Shown: piece after piece, positions 1-7,456 of the stretch | Numbering within the stretch: the first letter of the stretch is position 1 | Layout of the letters: every line of letters begins with the position of its first letter | DNA from: an uncultured Ulvibacter sp. | GTDB lineage: Bacteria > Bacteroidota > Bacteroidia > Flavobacteriales > Flavobacteriaceae | Direction: 5' to 3' | Assembly (NCBI GenBank): GCA_938083445.1 | Contig: CALKCP010000033.1 | Span: forward strand, 1 to 52,745 | Length of the DNA: 52,745 nucleotides | Notes under the pieces: generated by a model | What the model saw: the letters and a program-made list of their open reading frames with translations, nothing else | What the model was told of the DNA's origin: nothing | Databases searched by the model: none | Translations under genes and position numbers: made by a program

Positions 1-93
1 GCCTTTGAAAGCTACACTTTCAGTCTTCATAAAACGAAAAATGCTCCACATCTAAGATGTGAAGCATTTAATTGATGCGGAGAAAGAGGGATT
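1..93. repeat. 93-bp direct repeat, copy 1 (carries tRNA-Ser 3' stub)
   Basis: This segment is repeated base for base at 179-271, an offset of 178 bp. Its right end (78-93) is the 3' acceptor/T-arm end of the tRNA-Ser gene, and the rest is the tRNA's downstream flank, including its terminator hairpin. The repeat begins at the first base of the window, so it may extend further left. After base 93 the two copies diverge abruptly: copy 2 continues into the real tRNA and copy 1 does not. Confidence 0.9.
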
Positions 94-178
94 ATTTCCT
101 ATGATCCCTTATTGGGTAAAAAGACACATCAATTAAATGCCTCGGGCTATCGCCTTGGCACATTTTTCATTTTACTTC

Positions 179-271
179 GCCTTTGAAAGCTACACTTTCA
201 GTCTTCATAAAACGAAAAATGCTCCACATCTAAGATGTGAAGCATTTAATTGATGCGGAGAAAGAGGGATT
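179..271. repeat. 93-bp direct repeat, copy 2 (overlaps tRNA-Ser 3' end)
   Basis: Identical to 1-93. It overlaps the last 15 bases plus discriminator of tRNA-Ser and the minus-strand terminator. Between the copies, 127-173 holds a diverged, inverted third version of the same flank: a 14-base arm at 127-140 is the exact reverse complement of 64-77, and a similar T-rich end lies at 161-173. A duplicated tRNA 3' end is typical of integrase attachment sites, but with only 178 bp between starts a local duplication is equally possible. Confidence 0.9.
214..245 (-). terminator. Rho-independent terminator of tRNA-Ser
   Basis: On the minus strand the sequence forms a 12-bp stem (ATGCTTCACATC with GATGTGGAGCAT, one T-G wobble) with a TTA loop, followed by a short T-run. 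It lies 10 bases beyond the tRNA 3' end. An identical copy at 36-67 belongs to the upstream direct repeat and has only a tRNA stub in front of it. Confidence 0.8.
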
Positions 272-340
272 CGAACCCCCGGAGGTGTGACCCTCAACAG
301 TTTTCAAGACTGCCGCATTCGACCACTCTGCCATTTCTCC
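256..340 (-). tRNA. tRNA-Ser (anticodon UGA)
   Basis: Read on the minus strand, the gene starts GGAGAAA and ends TTTCTCC, giving a perfect 7-bp acceptor stem, with G (position 256) as discriminator. The anticodon loop reads CTTGAAA, so the anticodon is TGA and the tRNA decodes UCA-type serine codons. A long variable arm (GTTGAGGGTCACACCTC) is typical of serine tRNAs, and the T-arm contains GGTTCGAATCC. The CCA tail is not encoded. Length with discriminator is 85 nt. A hairpin plus T-run follows at 214-245. Confidence 0.96.
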
Positions 341-454
341 TTGAGTGCCTCATCAGGTATTCCCTGAATGCGGCTGCAAATATAAGATGCTTTTTCAAAA
401 AAAGAATGTTTTTATTTAATTTATTTTAGACAACTTCATATTCATTTTTGGATG

Positions 455-462
455 TACTTTTG
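455..462 (+). promoter_or_regulatory. Flavobacterial -7 promoter element
   Basis: TACTTTTG matches the Bacteroidota -7 consensus TAnnTTTG and ends four bases before the ATG at 467. Transcription would start at or next to the ATG, so the mRNA is probably leaderless or nearly so. This argues against the upstream ATG at 452, which lies before the element. No convincing TTG was seen at the -33 spacing. Confidence 0.5.
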
Positions 463-466
463 TGTA

Positions 467-1222
467 ATGGAAGAATGGTATCATTATCTACTTTTAATTG
501 TTGTTGGTTTTTCCGTAGGCTTTATTAATACTGTGGCAGGTGGTGGGTCTCTAATCTCTTTGCCAATACTCATCTTTTTAGGATTGCCTCCGGCAGTTGC
601 CAACGGTACTAATCGCGTTGCCATTGTAATTCAAACCGCCACAGCAACAGCAGGTTTTAAGAGCAAAGGGGTCTCGACGTTTCCATTAAATATCTATTTA
701 GGGTTTGCTGCCCTAATCGGAGCTATCATAGGCGCCAGGATTGCAGTCGATGTCGATGGGGAAGCTTTTAATCGAATTTTGGCAATCGTCATGGTTGCTG
801 TGATTTTCATCATTATTTTTAAGCCAAAAACCAACCTTTCTGCGATTCAAGAACGACTCACAGGGAAATACCTATGGATCGGTTGTATTGTTTTTTTCTT
901 TATCGGAATTTATGGTGGGTTTATAAATGCGGGAATAGGCTTTATAATCATACTATTTCTGCACTACTTCAATCACATGACTCTTGTGCGAGCAAACGCC
1001 ACGAAGGTTGCCGTCGTCTTTATGTATACGCTTTCGGCACTTGCCGTATTCGCTCTTAACGACAAAGTAGAATGGACCATTGGTCTTGTTTTAGCCATTG
1101 GAAATGCTTGTGGAGCGTGGGTATCAAGCCGGGTTTCAGTAAAAAAAGGGGATGCGTTTATTCGAACTTTCTTGGTGGTAATGGTCGCAGTTATGGCTGT
1201 CAAGTTGTGGTTTTTTACATAA
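467..1222 (+). CDS. TSUP (TauE/SafE, DUF81) family membrane permease
   Basis: The 251-residue protein is almost entirely hydrophobic and has about eight membrane segments. It shows the TSUP N-terminal pattern FINTVAGGGS near residues 19-28 and a second-half repeat around GGFINAGIGF, the two-fold internal symmetry of the family. Members move anions such as sulfite, sulfoacetate or other organosulfur compounds across the inner membrane; the substrate cannot be read here. The start at 467 is preferred over 452 because the -7 element sits at 455-462. Its 3' end overlaps the convergent thioesterase gene by 8 bp. Confidence 0.85.
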   Translation: MEEWYHYLLLIVVGFSVGFINTVAGGGSLISLPILIFLGLPPAVANGTNRVAIVIQTATATAGFKSKGVSTFPLNIYLGFAALIGAIIGARIAVDVDGEAFNRILAIVMVAVIFIIIFKPKTNLSAIQERLTGKYLWIGCIVFFFIGIYGGFINAGIGFIIILFLHYFNHMTLVRANATKVAVVFMYTLSALAVFALNDKVEWTIGLVLAIGNACGAWVSSRVSVKKGDAFIRTFLVVMVAVMAVKLWFFT

Positions 1223-1601
1223 TAGCAATAGGCTTCTTGTCTTCTCCAACAGCAACGAACGTAAAGAGACCTGTTACTGCTTTATTTCTTTTATAACTGT
1301 ACATGTCTTCCATAAAAATAGCTACTTTCACAACACAGCTTGTTCTTCCTACTTTATGTACTCTTGCCACTAACTCAATAATTGTTCCCTGCGGAATAGG
1401 AGTGCTAAAGTCAATTTTATCGGTAGAAACAGTGACCACCTTTTTTCTGCTAAATCGCGTTGCACAAATAAAAGAGGCTTCGTCCATTAAGTGGAGTGCA
1501 GTTCCTCCAAAAAGCGTGTCATAATGGTTTGTCGTATTCGGAAATACCGCTTTGAAAATACGGGTTTCACTTCTATCCTTTAATTCTTCGATTTCAATCA
1601 T
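1215..1601 (-). CDS. Acyl-CoA thioesterase, hotdog fold (YciA-like)
   Basis: This 128-residue single hotdog-domain protein is predicted to hydrolyse acyl-CoA to free acid and CoA in the cytoplasm. The family core is visible: the N-terminal strand RIFKAVFPNTTNHYDTLFGG, then the helix with HLMDEASFICATRFS, where the Asp is the expected catalytic residue, followed by VTVSTDKIDFSTPIPQGTII. Length is normal for the YciA/BACH group. Its last codons overlap the end of the convergent TSUP gene. Acyl-chain preference cannot be judged from the sequence. Confidence 0.85.
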   Translation of the reverse strand: MIEIEELKDRSETRIFKAVFPNTTNHYDTLFGGTALHLMDEASFICATRFSRKKVVTVSTDKIDFSTPIPQGTIIELVARVHKVGRTSCVVKVAIFMEDMYSYKRNKAVTGLFTFVAVGEDKKPIAIM

Positions 1602-1667
1602 AGACTTTCACTTTGTAATAATAGCATTATACTATTCTTGTTATTGAAAAAATAAAAACGAGTTGTT

Positions 1668-1675
1668 TACTTTTG
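1668..1675 (+). promoter_or_regulatory. Flavobacterial promoter of the nitroreductase gene
   Basis: TACTTTTG (TAnnTTTG -7 consensus) has a TTG 21 bases upstream at 1644-1646, close to the usual -33 spacing. Transcription would begin around 1680, so the ATG at 1702 is the first usable start and an in-frame start at 1663 is excluded. Confidence 0.65.
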
Positions 1676-1701
1676 CAATTCCCAACAAAGGTACTAGTTA
1701 T

Positions 1702-2340
1702 ATGGCTACAAATATTATCGAAAAATTAAAATGGAGATACGCGACGAAGAAATTTGATGCAGCTAAAAAACTTTCCGAAGCAAAACTCAACATCCTAATC
1801 GAGTCTTTCAATTTAACGGCTACGTCTTATGGGCTGCAGCCTATTAAAATGGTGGTAATTGGAAATGACGATGTTAAAAGGAAACTGCTTCCTCTCACTA
1901 TGAACCAACAACAGGTTCAAAATGCTTCACACGTGTTCGTCATTTGTACTGAAACCAAAATGGATGCTGAGTTTATCAAGGATAACTTTAATTTAGTTGA
2001 AGAAACTAGAAAGACACCAAGGGCCATATTAGATCCCTTTGAGGCTTTTATAGTAGATGAGTTTTCTGAAAAATCAAAGGCCTCTATCGATACTTGGATG
2101 GCAAAACAAGCCTACCTCGCATTGGGAAATTTACTCACAGTTTGTGCCTTAGAAGATATAGATGCTTGCCCAATTGAAGGGTTCGAACCCGAAAAATACG
2201 ATCAATTACTAAACTTGCATGCTCTTGGATTGAAATCTGTAGTGGTATTGGCAGTTGGCTATCGTTCGAATGATGACCTCTTTTCTGGCCTAAAAAAAGT
2301 AAGGCGCGGCGTAGAGGAGGTCGTTATTAAAATATCATAA
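1702..2340 (+). CDS. NAD(P)H-dependent nitroreductase family oxidoreductase
   Basis: The 212-residue protein has the FMN-dependent nitroreductase fold. The N-terminal phosphate-binding pattern is WRYATKKFDAAKKLSEAKL, followed by SFNLTATSYGLQPIKMVVI, and later WMAKQAYLALGNLLTVCALE and IDACPIEGFEP, which are standard positions in the NfsB group. Members reduce nitroaromatics, quinones or related acceptors with NAD(P)H as soluble homodimers; the physiological substrate is unknown. The start was chosen from the -7 element at 1668-1675. It stands as a single-gene transcription unit. Confidence 0.88.
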   Translation: MATNIIEKLKWRYATKKFDAAKKLSEAKLNILIESFNLTATSYGLQPIKMVVIGNDDVKRKLLPLTMNQQQVQNASHVFVICTETKMDAEFIKDNFNLVEETRKTPRAILDPFEAFIVDEFSEKSKASIDTWMAKQAYLALGNLLTVCALEDIDACPIEGFEPEKYDQLLNLHALGLKSVVVLAVGYRSNDDLFSGLKKVRRGVEEVVIKIS

Positions 2341-2467
2341 CCTTATTGATACTTAGTTTGTTAATCTGTAATTCAGGATTAATTTATAATGAACTTTTTT
2401 TTTGGGCTCGTACGCCTTGTAAATAAAGGAATGCATTGTTGTTTGGCATGAATAATATGTAGTTTGT

Positions 2468-2542
2468 CGATAAAATACTGCTCTTTATCGGGTTTATGTG
2501 GATTTTTTTATTTACTTTTATCGAGAATAAAAAGAACCCGAT
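2468..2542 (+). promoter_or_regulatory. Pair of mutually exclusive inverted repeats before a secreted-protein gene
   Basis: CGATAAA (2468-2474) can pair with TTTATCG (2484-2490). ATCGGGTT (2487-2494) can instead pair with AACCCGAT (2535-2542), which includes the first two bases of the ATG at 2541. The arms share bases 2487-2490, so both hairpins cannot form together. A near-consensus -7 box (TACTTTTA) around 2513 would start transcription after the left arms, in which case these are only DNA-level repeats. Confidence 0.3.
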
Positions 2543-3158
2543 GAAAAATTTAACCTACTTAACTTGCTTATTACTAGTTATTCCAGTCTTTAGCGTATTT
2601 TCACAAGGTGTTGGTATTAACACTTCTTCACCTCAGGCAACATTGCATATTAACGGTACTTTAAAATTCGAACCAAAGGTGTCTAACGCCACTCGTCTAG
2701 TTGGAGTAGTTACAAATGGCGGTGTGAAAGAATTTGAATTGGGAGATACTTTTAACATAACGTCAGGAACTTTAGAGGTAACCCCAGCAGTAGATCCTAA
2801 TGTCTTCTTAATAGGAGATGTGAATCAAGCTGAAATGGCTCAAACTACCTCTCAATATGATAACTTTGATATGTCACTCAATGAAACGAATATAGACAAA
2901 ATGATTTTACGCGTCTCGGGTGAAACAAGTGGATACTCAGTAACTGGTTTTTCTGATGGATACGATGGCCGCATAATCTACTACTATAATTCGCAAAATG
3001 TTAATGTTACTTTCTTCGACAATCATTCAGGTAGTAATGCACAAAATCAAATAATTACGGGCTCCGGAGCAAACGAAGCGATTTCCTCACAAGGTGTCGC
3101 AGAATTTATTTATGACGGAAGTTTGGAAAAATGGATTCTTATTAATTTGCGATCTTAA
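2541..3158 (+). CDS. Secreted protein of unknown function, paralogue 1 of 3
   Basis: I do not recognise a named family. The 205-residue product starts with a clear signal peptide (MKNLTYLTCLLLVIPVFSVF, then SQ) followed by GVGINTSSPQATLHI, the short IGIGT..P.A.LHI head common on flavobacterial cell-surface and tail-fibre-like proteins. The body is rich in beta-strand residues, Asn, Ser and Thr. It ends with an EFIYDG...W.LI motif that both following genes share. The start at 2541 was chosen because the upstream in-frame start would add residues in front of the signal peptide. It is first in a tight three-gene series, 10 bp before the next gene. Confidence 0.75.
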   Translation: MKNLTYLTCLLLVIPVFSVFSQGVGINTSSPQATLHINGTLKFEPKVSNATRLVGVVTNGGVKEFELGDTFNITSGTLEVTPAVDPNVFLIGDVNQAEMAQTTSQYDNFDMSLNETNIDKMILRVSGETSGYSVTGFSDGYDGRIIYYYNSQNVNVTFFDNHSGSNAQNQIITGSGANEAISSQGVAEFIYDGSLEKWILINLRS

Positions 3159-3168
3159 AACGAACATC

Positions 3169-3789
3169 ATGAAAAAAAAGCTTCTACTATTGATGGTTTT
3201 CTTAACAGCGGTAACTTATGCCCAAATTGGCATTGGCACAATAAATCCGCAAGAAACCTTGCACATTGAAGGTGATTTAATTGTTGAAGGGTTCAATGTG
3301 TCTGATAACTCAACGTCTCTAGTTGGCGCCGATGATCTCGGTAATTTAACCGTGCTTAATTTGGACAATCAACTTACTCTTGAGAATAATTCTTTGCAAT
3401 TAGCAAACAATATCTACTATGGTTTGGGAGATATGGATCTAAGTGGAGTTTCAATAGGTGCCGGGAATGTGACACATAATCTTGATTTACAACTAGGGCC
3501 AGGTGAGGCGAATTTTGGAAAAGTAGTTATTAATGTGCATGGCCTACCAGGAAACGTCAAAATAACGGGCATTGAGGATGGGTCTGATGGACAGCACTTA
3601 TTCTTTTATCATTCGGAAACAAAGACGATTGTTTTTCTTGATGAACTAGACGCTAGATCAGTCGGATCGAGAGACATTAATAGAATAAAAGTACACGCAT
3701 CGTCTGAGACAATAGGCGCTGAAGGAAGTGTTGAAATGATTTATGACGGGAATATAAGCCGCTGGATACTTTTATCAATACACGATTAA
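3169..3789 (+). CDS. Secreted protein of unknown function, paralogue 2 of 3
   Basis: The 206-residue product has a signal peptide (MKKKLLLLMVFLTAVTYAQ) followed by IGIGTINPQETLHIEGDLIV, the same head as its neighbours. A middle segment, VHGLPGNVKITGIEDGSDGQ, is closely matched in paralogue 3 (VHSYGSNVKIAGITDGVNGR) and more weakly in paralogue 1. The C-terminus is EMIYDGNISRWILLSIHD. It lies 10 bp after paralogue 1 and 2 bp before paralogue 3, so the three are surely co-transcribed. A role on the cell surface is inferred only from the signal peptide. Confidence 0.75.
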   Translation: MKKKLLLLMVFLTAVTYAQIGIGTINPQETLHIEGDLIVEGFNVSDNSTSLVGADDLGNLTVLNLDNQLTLENNSLQLANNIYYGLGDMDLSGVSIGAGNVTHNLDLQLGPGEANFGKVVINVHGLPGNVKITGIEDGSDGQHLFFYHSETKTIVFLDELDARSVGSRDINRIKVHASSETIGAEGSVEMIYDGNISRWILLSIHD

Positions 3790-3791
3790 TT

Positions 3792-4421
3792 ATGAAAAAT
3801 TTAGTTTTAAGAGTAGTATTTATTTTTGGCATCGTATCTGGTATTCACGCTCAGATTGGAATTGGCAATGCTAGTCCGACTGCAACGATAGACATAGGTG
3901 GCACGGTTCGCGTAACAAATCTCCCCGCCGGAACAACGGACGAGATTGTCTTAACTGGATCAACATCCACTAAGTTCTTAAATAGAACGAACTTAGGGGC
4001 TAATTTACTAATTATAAATAACACGTTGGAAACTGCTCCTGTGTCTGGTGTTATTGGGGATTTTAATTTGGGAGATATTCCAACTGTTTCCGGTACGATA
4101 GAGAATTTGGATTTAGAAATTGGAGCAGGAGAAAGTAATTCTAACGCCACGTTTATTAAGGTACACTCCTATGGTTCTAATGTTAAGATTGCGGGCATAA
4201 CAGATGGAGTAAATGGTCGTCACTTCACCTTGTTTTTTACTGAAACACTTAATTTGAGCGTCCTAGAAGATGATCCAAGTGCTCAGCCTCAAAATAGAAT
4301 TAAAACGGCTTCAACATCACAACTTACTTTTAGTGGTTTGGGATTTGTCGATTTTGTTTATGATGCCGACGCAGGGGAAGATGGCCTTGGAAGATGGCTC
4401 GTAATTAAGTTTAGAGGATAA
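3792..4421 (+). CDS. Secreted protein of unknown function, paralogue 3 of 3
   Basis: The 209-residue product has a signal peptide (MKNLVLRVVFIFGIVSGIHA) followed by QIGIGNASPTATIDIGGTVR. The shared middle block is present, and the C-terminus is FVYDADAGEDGLGRWLVIKF, with a short insertion before the conserved Trp. Only two bases separate it from paralogue 2. No T9SS sorting domain, lipobox or catalytic motif was seen in any of the three, so they are probably periplasmic or released proteins, or subunits of a surface assembly. Function is unknown. Confidence 0.75.
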   Translation: MKNLVLRVVFIFGIVSGIHAQIGIGNASPTATIDIGGTVRVTNLPAGTTDEIVLTGSTSTKFLNRTNLGANLLIINNTLETAPVSGVIGDFNLGDIPTVSGTIENLDLEIGAGESNSNATFIKVHSYGSNVKIAGITDGVNGRHFTLFFTETLNLSVLEDDPSAQPQNRIKTASTSQLTFSGLGFVDFVYDADAGEDGLGRWLVIKFRG

Positions 4422-4538
4422 CAGGAAACTATTTAGAAAAATTTTATTTGCACAGTTACAGAACAAAGATTTCTTTTTGAAGTGATTAAAACGCTTTTAA
4501 AAGATTTTTTTATGCAAATATTTTTTTAAATCACTATT

Positions 4539-4655
4539 CTATTTCTTGTTTAATTTCTTCTTACTCACACAAGAGCTTTCGCATAAAGTACAGAAAGTAA
4601 TAGGCGGGGCAGGAGTGGATGTCTGTTTTTTAGGCACACAAATAATGGTCATCAT
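4539..4655 (-). CDS. Possible small Cys-rich protein (38 aa)
   Basis: A 38-codon open frame begins with two adjacent ATG codons (4655 and 4652) and starts 61 bp after the ribBA stop on the same strand. The product has an N-terminal MMTIICVPKK, a proline-rich middle, then FCTLCESSC and a lysine-rich tail. The CxxCxxxC spacing could bind a metal or an Fe-S centre, but this is speculation. No separate promoter was seen, so it could be read through from ribBA. An imperfect AT-rich hairpin (4482-4534) lies just downstream. It may be a chance frame; only conservation would settle it. Confidence 0.3.
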   Translation of the reverse strand: MMTIICVPKKQTSTPAPPITFCTLCESSCVSKKKLNKK

Positions 4656-4716
4656 ATTAACGAGTAGAAAAACCTTAGTGACTTAAAGTCAATGGGTAAT
4701 TTACCTGCTGAAGTAC

Positions 4717-5865
4717 CTAGTAGTTGACGTATTCAGTAATTTCTAAACCATAACCAATCATACCAACGCGCTTTGTTTGAGCGCTATTAGAAATGAGTTT
4801 AATTTTGTGAATTCCTAATTCGTGAAGAATTTGGGCACCGATTCCGAAGTCCCTAGAATCCATCTTTATTCTCGGAGCTTTTGCTACGCTATCTTCAGAT
4901 TGCTCCTTTTTTAATTCAGATAAACGTTTCAAAAGATTTAGTGATTGACTTTGTTGGTTGATAAAAACGATCGCTCCTTTTCCTTCAGAATTTATAACAT
5001 GGAACATATCGTCCAGTTTTTTTTCTGCATTGTTAGTAAGGGTCCCTAAAATATCGCCATTTACTAAAGTTGCATTAACCCTCACTAATATCGATTCTTC
5101 CTCGTTCCATTCACCTTTTGTAAGAGCAATATGCACCTGATCGTTTGTAGTTTGCTTGTAGGCTCTCAGTCTAAAACTTCCAAAACGCGTATTGATATTA
5201 AAATCTTCTTCTTTTTTAATTAAAGAATCATGCTCCATTCGATAGGCCACTAAATCCTCTATGGAGATTAGCTTTAAATCAAATTTATGAGCGACTTTCA
5301 TTAATTGTGGTAAGCGTGCCATGGTACCATCGTCATTTAAAATCTCAACTAAGATTCCGGCAGGGTCTAATCCAGCTAATCTTGCTAGGTCAATAGCAGC
5401 TTCTGTATGTCCCGTTCGGCGCAAAACACCGCCGCTTTTAGCACGTAATGGGAAAATATGACCAGGTCGACCTAGATCACTTGGTTTTGTTTCAGGATCG
5501 ACCAATGCTTTAATTGTTTTTGCTCTATCGTGAACCGATATTCCGGTTGTGCAACCATGTCCAATTAAATCTACGGAAACAGTAAATTGTGTATGGTGTA
5601 AAACGGTATTGTTTTCAACCATCATCGCTAGGTCAATTTCGTTGCACCTTTCTTCAGTTAATGGAGCGCAAATGAGCCCACGACCATGAGTTGCCATGAA
5701 ATTTATCATTTCTGGAGTAACCATCTCCGCTGCGGCAATGAAATCTCCTTCATTTTCACGGTTCTCGTCATCAACGACGATAATTATTTTACCTTGGCGA
5801 ATATCCTCAATAGCTTCTTCAATTGTATTTAGCTTCACAGAGGTACCATTAGTTGTAGAAATCAT
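4717..5865 (-). CDS. ribBA: 3,4-dihydroxy-2-butanone-4-phosphate synthase with degenerate GTP cyclohydrolase II domain
   Basis: The N-terminal half (about 1-208) is a complete RibB domain, making 3,4-dihydroxy-2-butanone-4-phosphate from ribulose-5-phosphate for riboflavin synthesis. [34 protein letters not shown] and [17 protein letters not shown] are all intact. The C-terminal half (about 210-382) aligns with GTP cyclohydrolase II, but the three zinc cysteines are gone ([20 protein letters not shown] where the family has C-x10-C-x-C) and the catalytic QEGRG segment reads QQSQS. The fold tail [17 protein letters not shown] is kept. So this is probably a RibB enzyme with a non-catalytic RibA-like appendage, and a true RibA should exist elsewhere. 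A -7 element lies 20 bp upstream; no FMN riboswitch was seen. Confidence 0.92.
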   Translation of the reverse strand: MISTTNGTSVKLNTIEEAIEDIRQGKIIIVVDDENRENEGDFIAAAEMVTPEMINFMATHGRGLICAPLTEERCNEIDLAMMVENNTVLHHTQFTVSVDLIGHGCTTGISVHDRAKTIKALVDPETKPSDLGRPGHIFPLRAKSGGVLRRTGHTEAAIDLARLAGLDPAGILVEILNDDGTMARLPQLMKVAHKFDLKLISIEDLVAYRMEHDSLIKKEEDFNINTRFGSFRLRAYKQTTNDQVHIALTKGEWNEEESILVRVNATLVNGDILGTLTNNAEKKLDDMFHVINSEGKGAIVFINQQSQSLNLLKRLSELKKEQSEDSVAKAPRIKMDSRDFGIGAQILHELGIHKIKLISNSAQTKRVGMIGYGLEITEYVNY

Positions 5866-5884
5866 AACAAAATTTTATCGTTTG

Positions 5885-5892
5885 CAAAGATA
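5885..5892 (-). promoter_or_regulatory. -7 promoter element of ribBA
   Basis: On the minus strand TATCTTTG matches TAnnTTTG and lies 20 bases before the ATG at 5865. The leader would be only about 13-15 nt, which leaves no room for an FMN riboswitch. Confidence 0.55.
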
Positions 5893-5986
5893 ATGTAAAG
5901 AAGAGGAATTTTGTTTTTAATTTATATTTTCTTCGAGGTCAAAAGTATAGAAAGCTGTTTTTTTTTAAGGAGTACGCAACAGCCGA

Positions 5987-7447
5987 TTATGTATCTCTTG
6001 TATCCACATCCTGCACTTTGTTTTTTTTCTCAACGAGTTTTCTAATGCGTCGAGAGAAGGCGTCTAAATCTATAATACCTTGATCTCTAGTCGCTCTATA
6101 TGTTAGCCAGATACTAAGCGGCAGTAATATTAATGTACTTAGCCAAGTAGCTAAAAAAGGAGGGATTGTTCCAACTTCCGCACTGTTTTTTGCAAATATT
6201 CCAATAAAGTGGTAGGTTAAGAATAAAAGGATTGCAATTACCATTGGAAGGCCCATTCCCCCCCTTTTAATAATGGCTCCTAATGGTGCTCCAACAAAAA
6301 ACAGGATAATACAAGCGATGGCTAAAACATATTTATCATGCAGCGCCATTTCAAATTTGTTGAGCCGCATCGTCTTTAAGGCAAATTCATTCTTTTTTGC
6401 TCCGATATTCTGCAAGGTGCCTTTCACGTTGTTGAGAGCCATTGATATAATGTCAGGTTGCTTATTTACCGGATATATTTTAACAATAGATTTTAAGGTA
6501 TCGTGTACTAAAGAGTCTTTATTGTTTTTATCATGGAACTTAGCGAAGCCAGTACGGTAGTTCATATTGTCAGAAAATACTCGGATGTCTTTTGAGTGGC
6601 TATTTGAAAGGGAGTCTATTGCGAAATACAATTCACGCATATTGAACATGTTTTGGTTCGACAGTCTGTTTTCTTTCTCAATATCCACATTATTGAATTC
6701 GGTAAGGTCAATGTTTATAGCATATTCTTTAAAAGAACTTTTTGCAAAAGGGGCCCGTTTTTTCTTTTTGAGATTAGTTACTCGTACATCGTCGTAATAA
6801 TTTCCATCTTTTAAAATAAGTGACAGCGTATTACTGCCCTCTGCACTTGCCAGTTCTCCATTGTCTGCAATAATTACTGTAAAGTTTCCATTGGGTCTCG
6901 AACGGTCTTTTTTGTGAATAACGACCTCCCTTAAAAATTGATCGTTATCACCGCTTTTCTCCATTACTTTTATGTTATAGTCCTCTCCAATCTGACTGAA
7001 TTGTCCTTCAGTAATTAACATAGATGGGCTCATTTGAGCAATATTTCGACGTAAGTTCTGCCATTTATATTCAGACCAAGGGATTATATTATTTGAGAAT
7101 AAAAAGGCTACAAAACTTAATAAGAGAATAAAAACCGTGAGACTTCGCATGGCGCGTTGCAAGGATATACCAGTTGATTTCATCGCGGCGAATTCATAGT
7201 TTTCGGCAAAATTTCCAAAAACCATTAAAGAGGTAACCAATATCGAAAGGGGTAAAACAAGCGGAATTAATCGCGGTGATACAAACCATAAAAACTTTAG
7301 GATTATCCAAAAGTCCAAGTCCTTTCCAGCCAATTCACTAATGTACAACCAGATCGTTTGTAAAACAAAAATGAACATTAAAATAATGAAGACGCTAAAA
7401 AACGTCTTCAAGTAAGTGACCAATATGTATCTGTCTAATATTTTCAA
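5987..7447 (-). CDS. LptF/LptG-family permease (lipopolysaccharide export)
   Basis: This 486-residue YjgP/YjgQ-type inner-membrane protein is expected to form the membrane part of the ABC machine that extracts LPS and passes it to the Lpt bridge. The N-terminus MKILDRYILVTYLKTFFSVF is typical of the family, and the coupling region FGNFAENYEFAAMKSTGISL that contacts the ATPase is well conserved. Membrane segments cluster at about 10-125 and 375-460, on either side of a large periplasmic beta-jellyroll domain. It lies 9 bp downstream of lolA, so outer-membrane lipid and lipoprotein transport genes are adjacent. LptF and LptG cannot be told apart here. Confidence 0.9.
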   Translation of the reverse strand: MKILDRYILVTYLKTFFSVFIILMFIFVLQTIWLYISELAGKDLDFWIILKFLWFVSPRLIPLVLPLSILVTSLMVFGNFAENYEFAAMKSTGISLQRAMRSLTVFILLLSFVAFLFSNNIIPWSEYKWQNLRRNIAQMSPSMLITEGQFSQIGEDYNIKVMEKSGDNDQFLREVVIHKKDRSRPNGNFTVIIADNGELASAEGSNTLSLILKDGNYYDDVRVTNLKKKKRAPFAKSSFKEYAINIDLTEFNNVDIEKENRLSNQNMFNMRELYFAIDSLSNSHSKDIRVFSDNMNYRTGFAKFHDKNNKDSLVHDTLKSIVKIYPVNKQPDIISMALNNVKGTLQNIGAKKNEFALKTMRLNKFEMALHDKYVLAIACIILFFVGAPLGAIIKRGGMGLPMVIAILLFLTYHFIGIFAKNSAEVGTIPPFLATWLSTLILLPLSIWLTYRATRDQGIIDLDAFSRRIRKLVEKKNKVQDVDTRDT

Positions 7448-7456
7448 AACGAAGCG

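Noticed and set aside
1..340. Prophage or genomic island attachment site as a firm call
   Set aside because: The tRNA 3' duplication looks like an att site, but no integrase or mobile genes lie in the window and the repeats are only 178 bp apart, so it is reported only as a repeat and a finding.
973..1203. Reverse-strand frame inside the TSUP gene
   Set aside because: Shadow of a clear membrane-protein gene, with no independent motif or promoter; the same reasoning removed the many other antisense and shifted frames across the window.
5866..5986. FMN riboswitch upstream of ribBA
   Set aside because: The gap is only 121 bp, AT-rich, and lacks the conserved RFN stems; the promoter box leaves a leader of about 15 nt.
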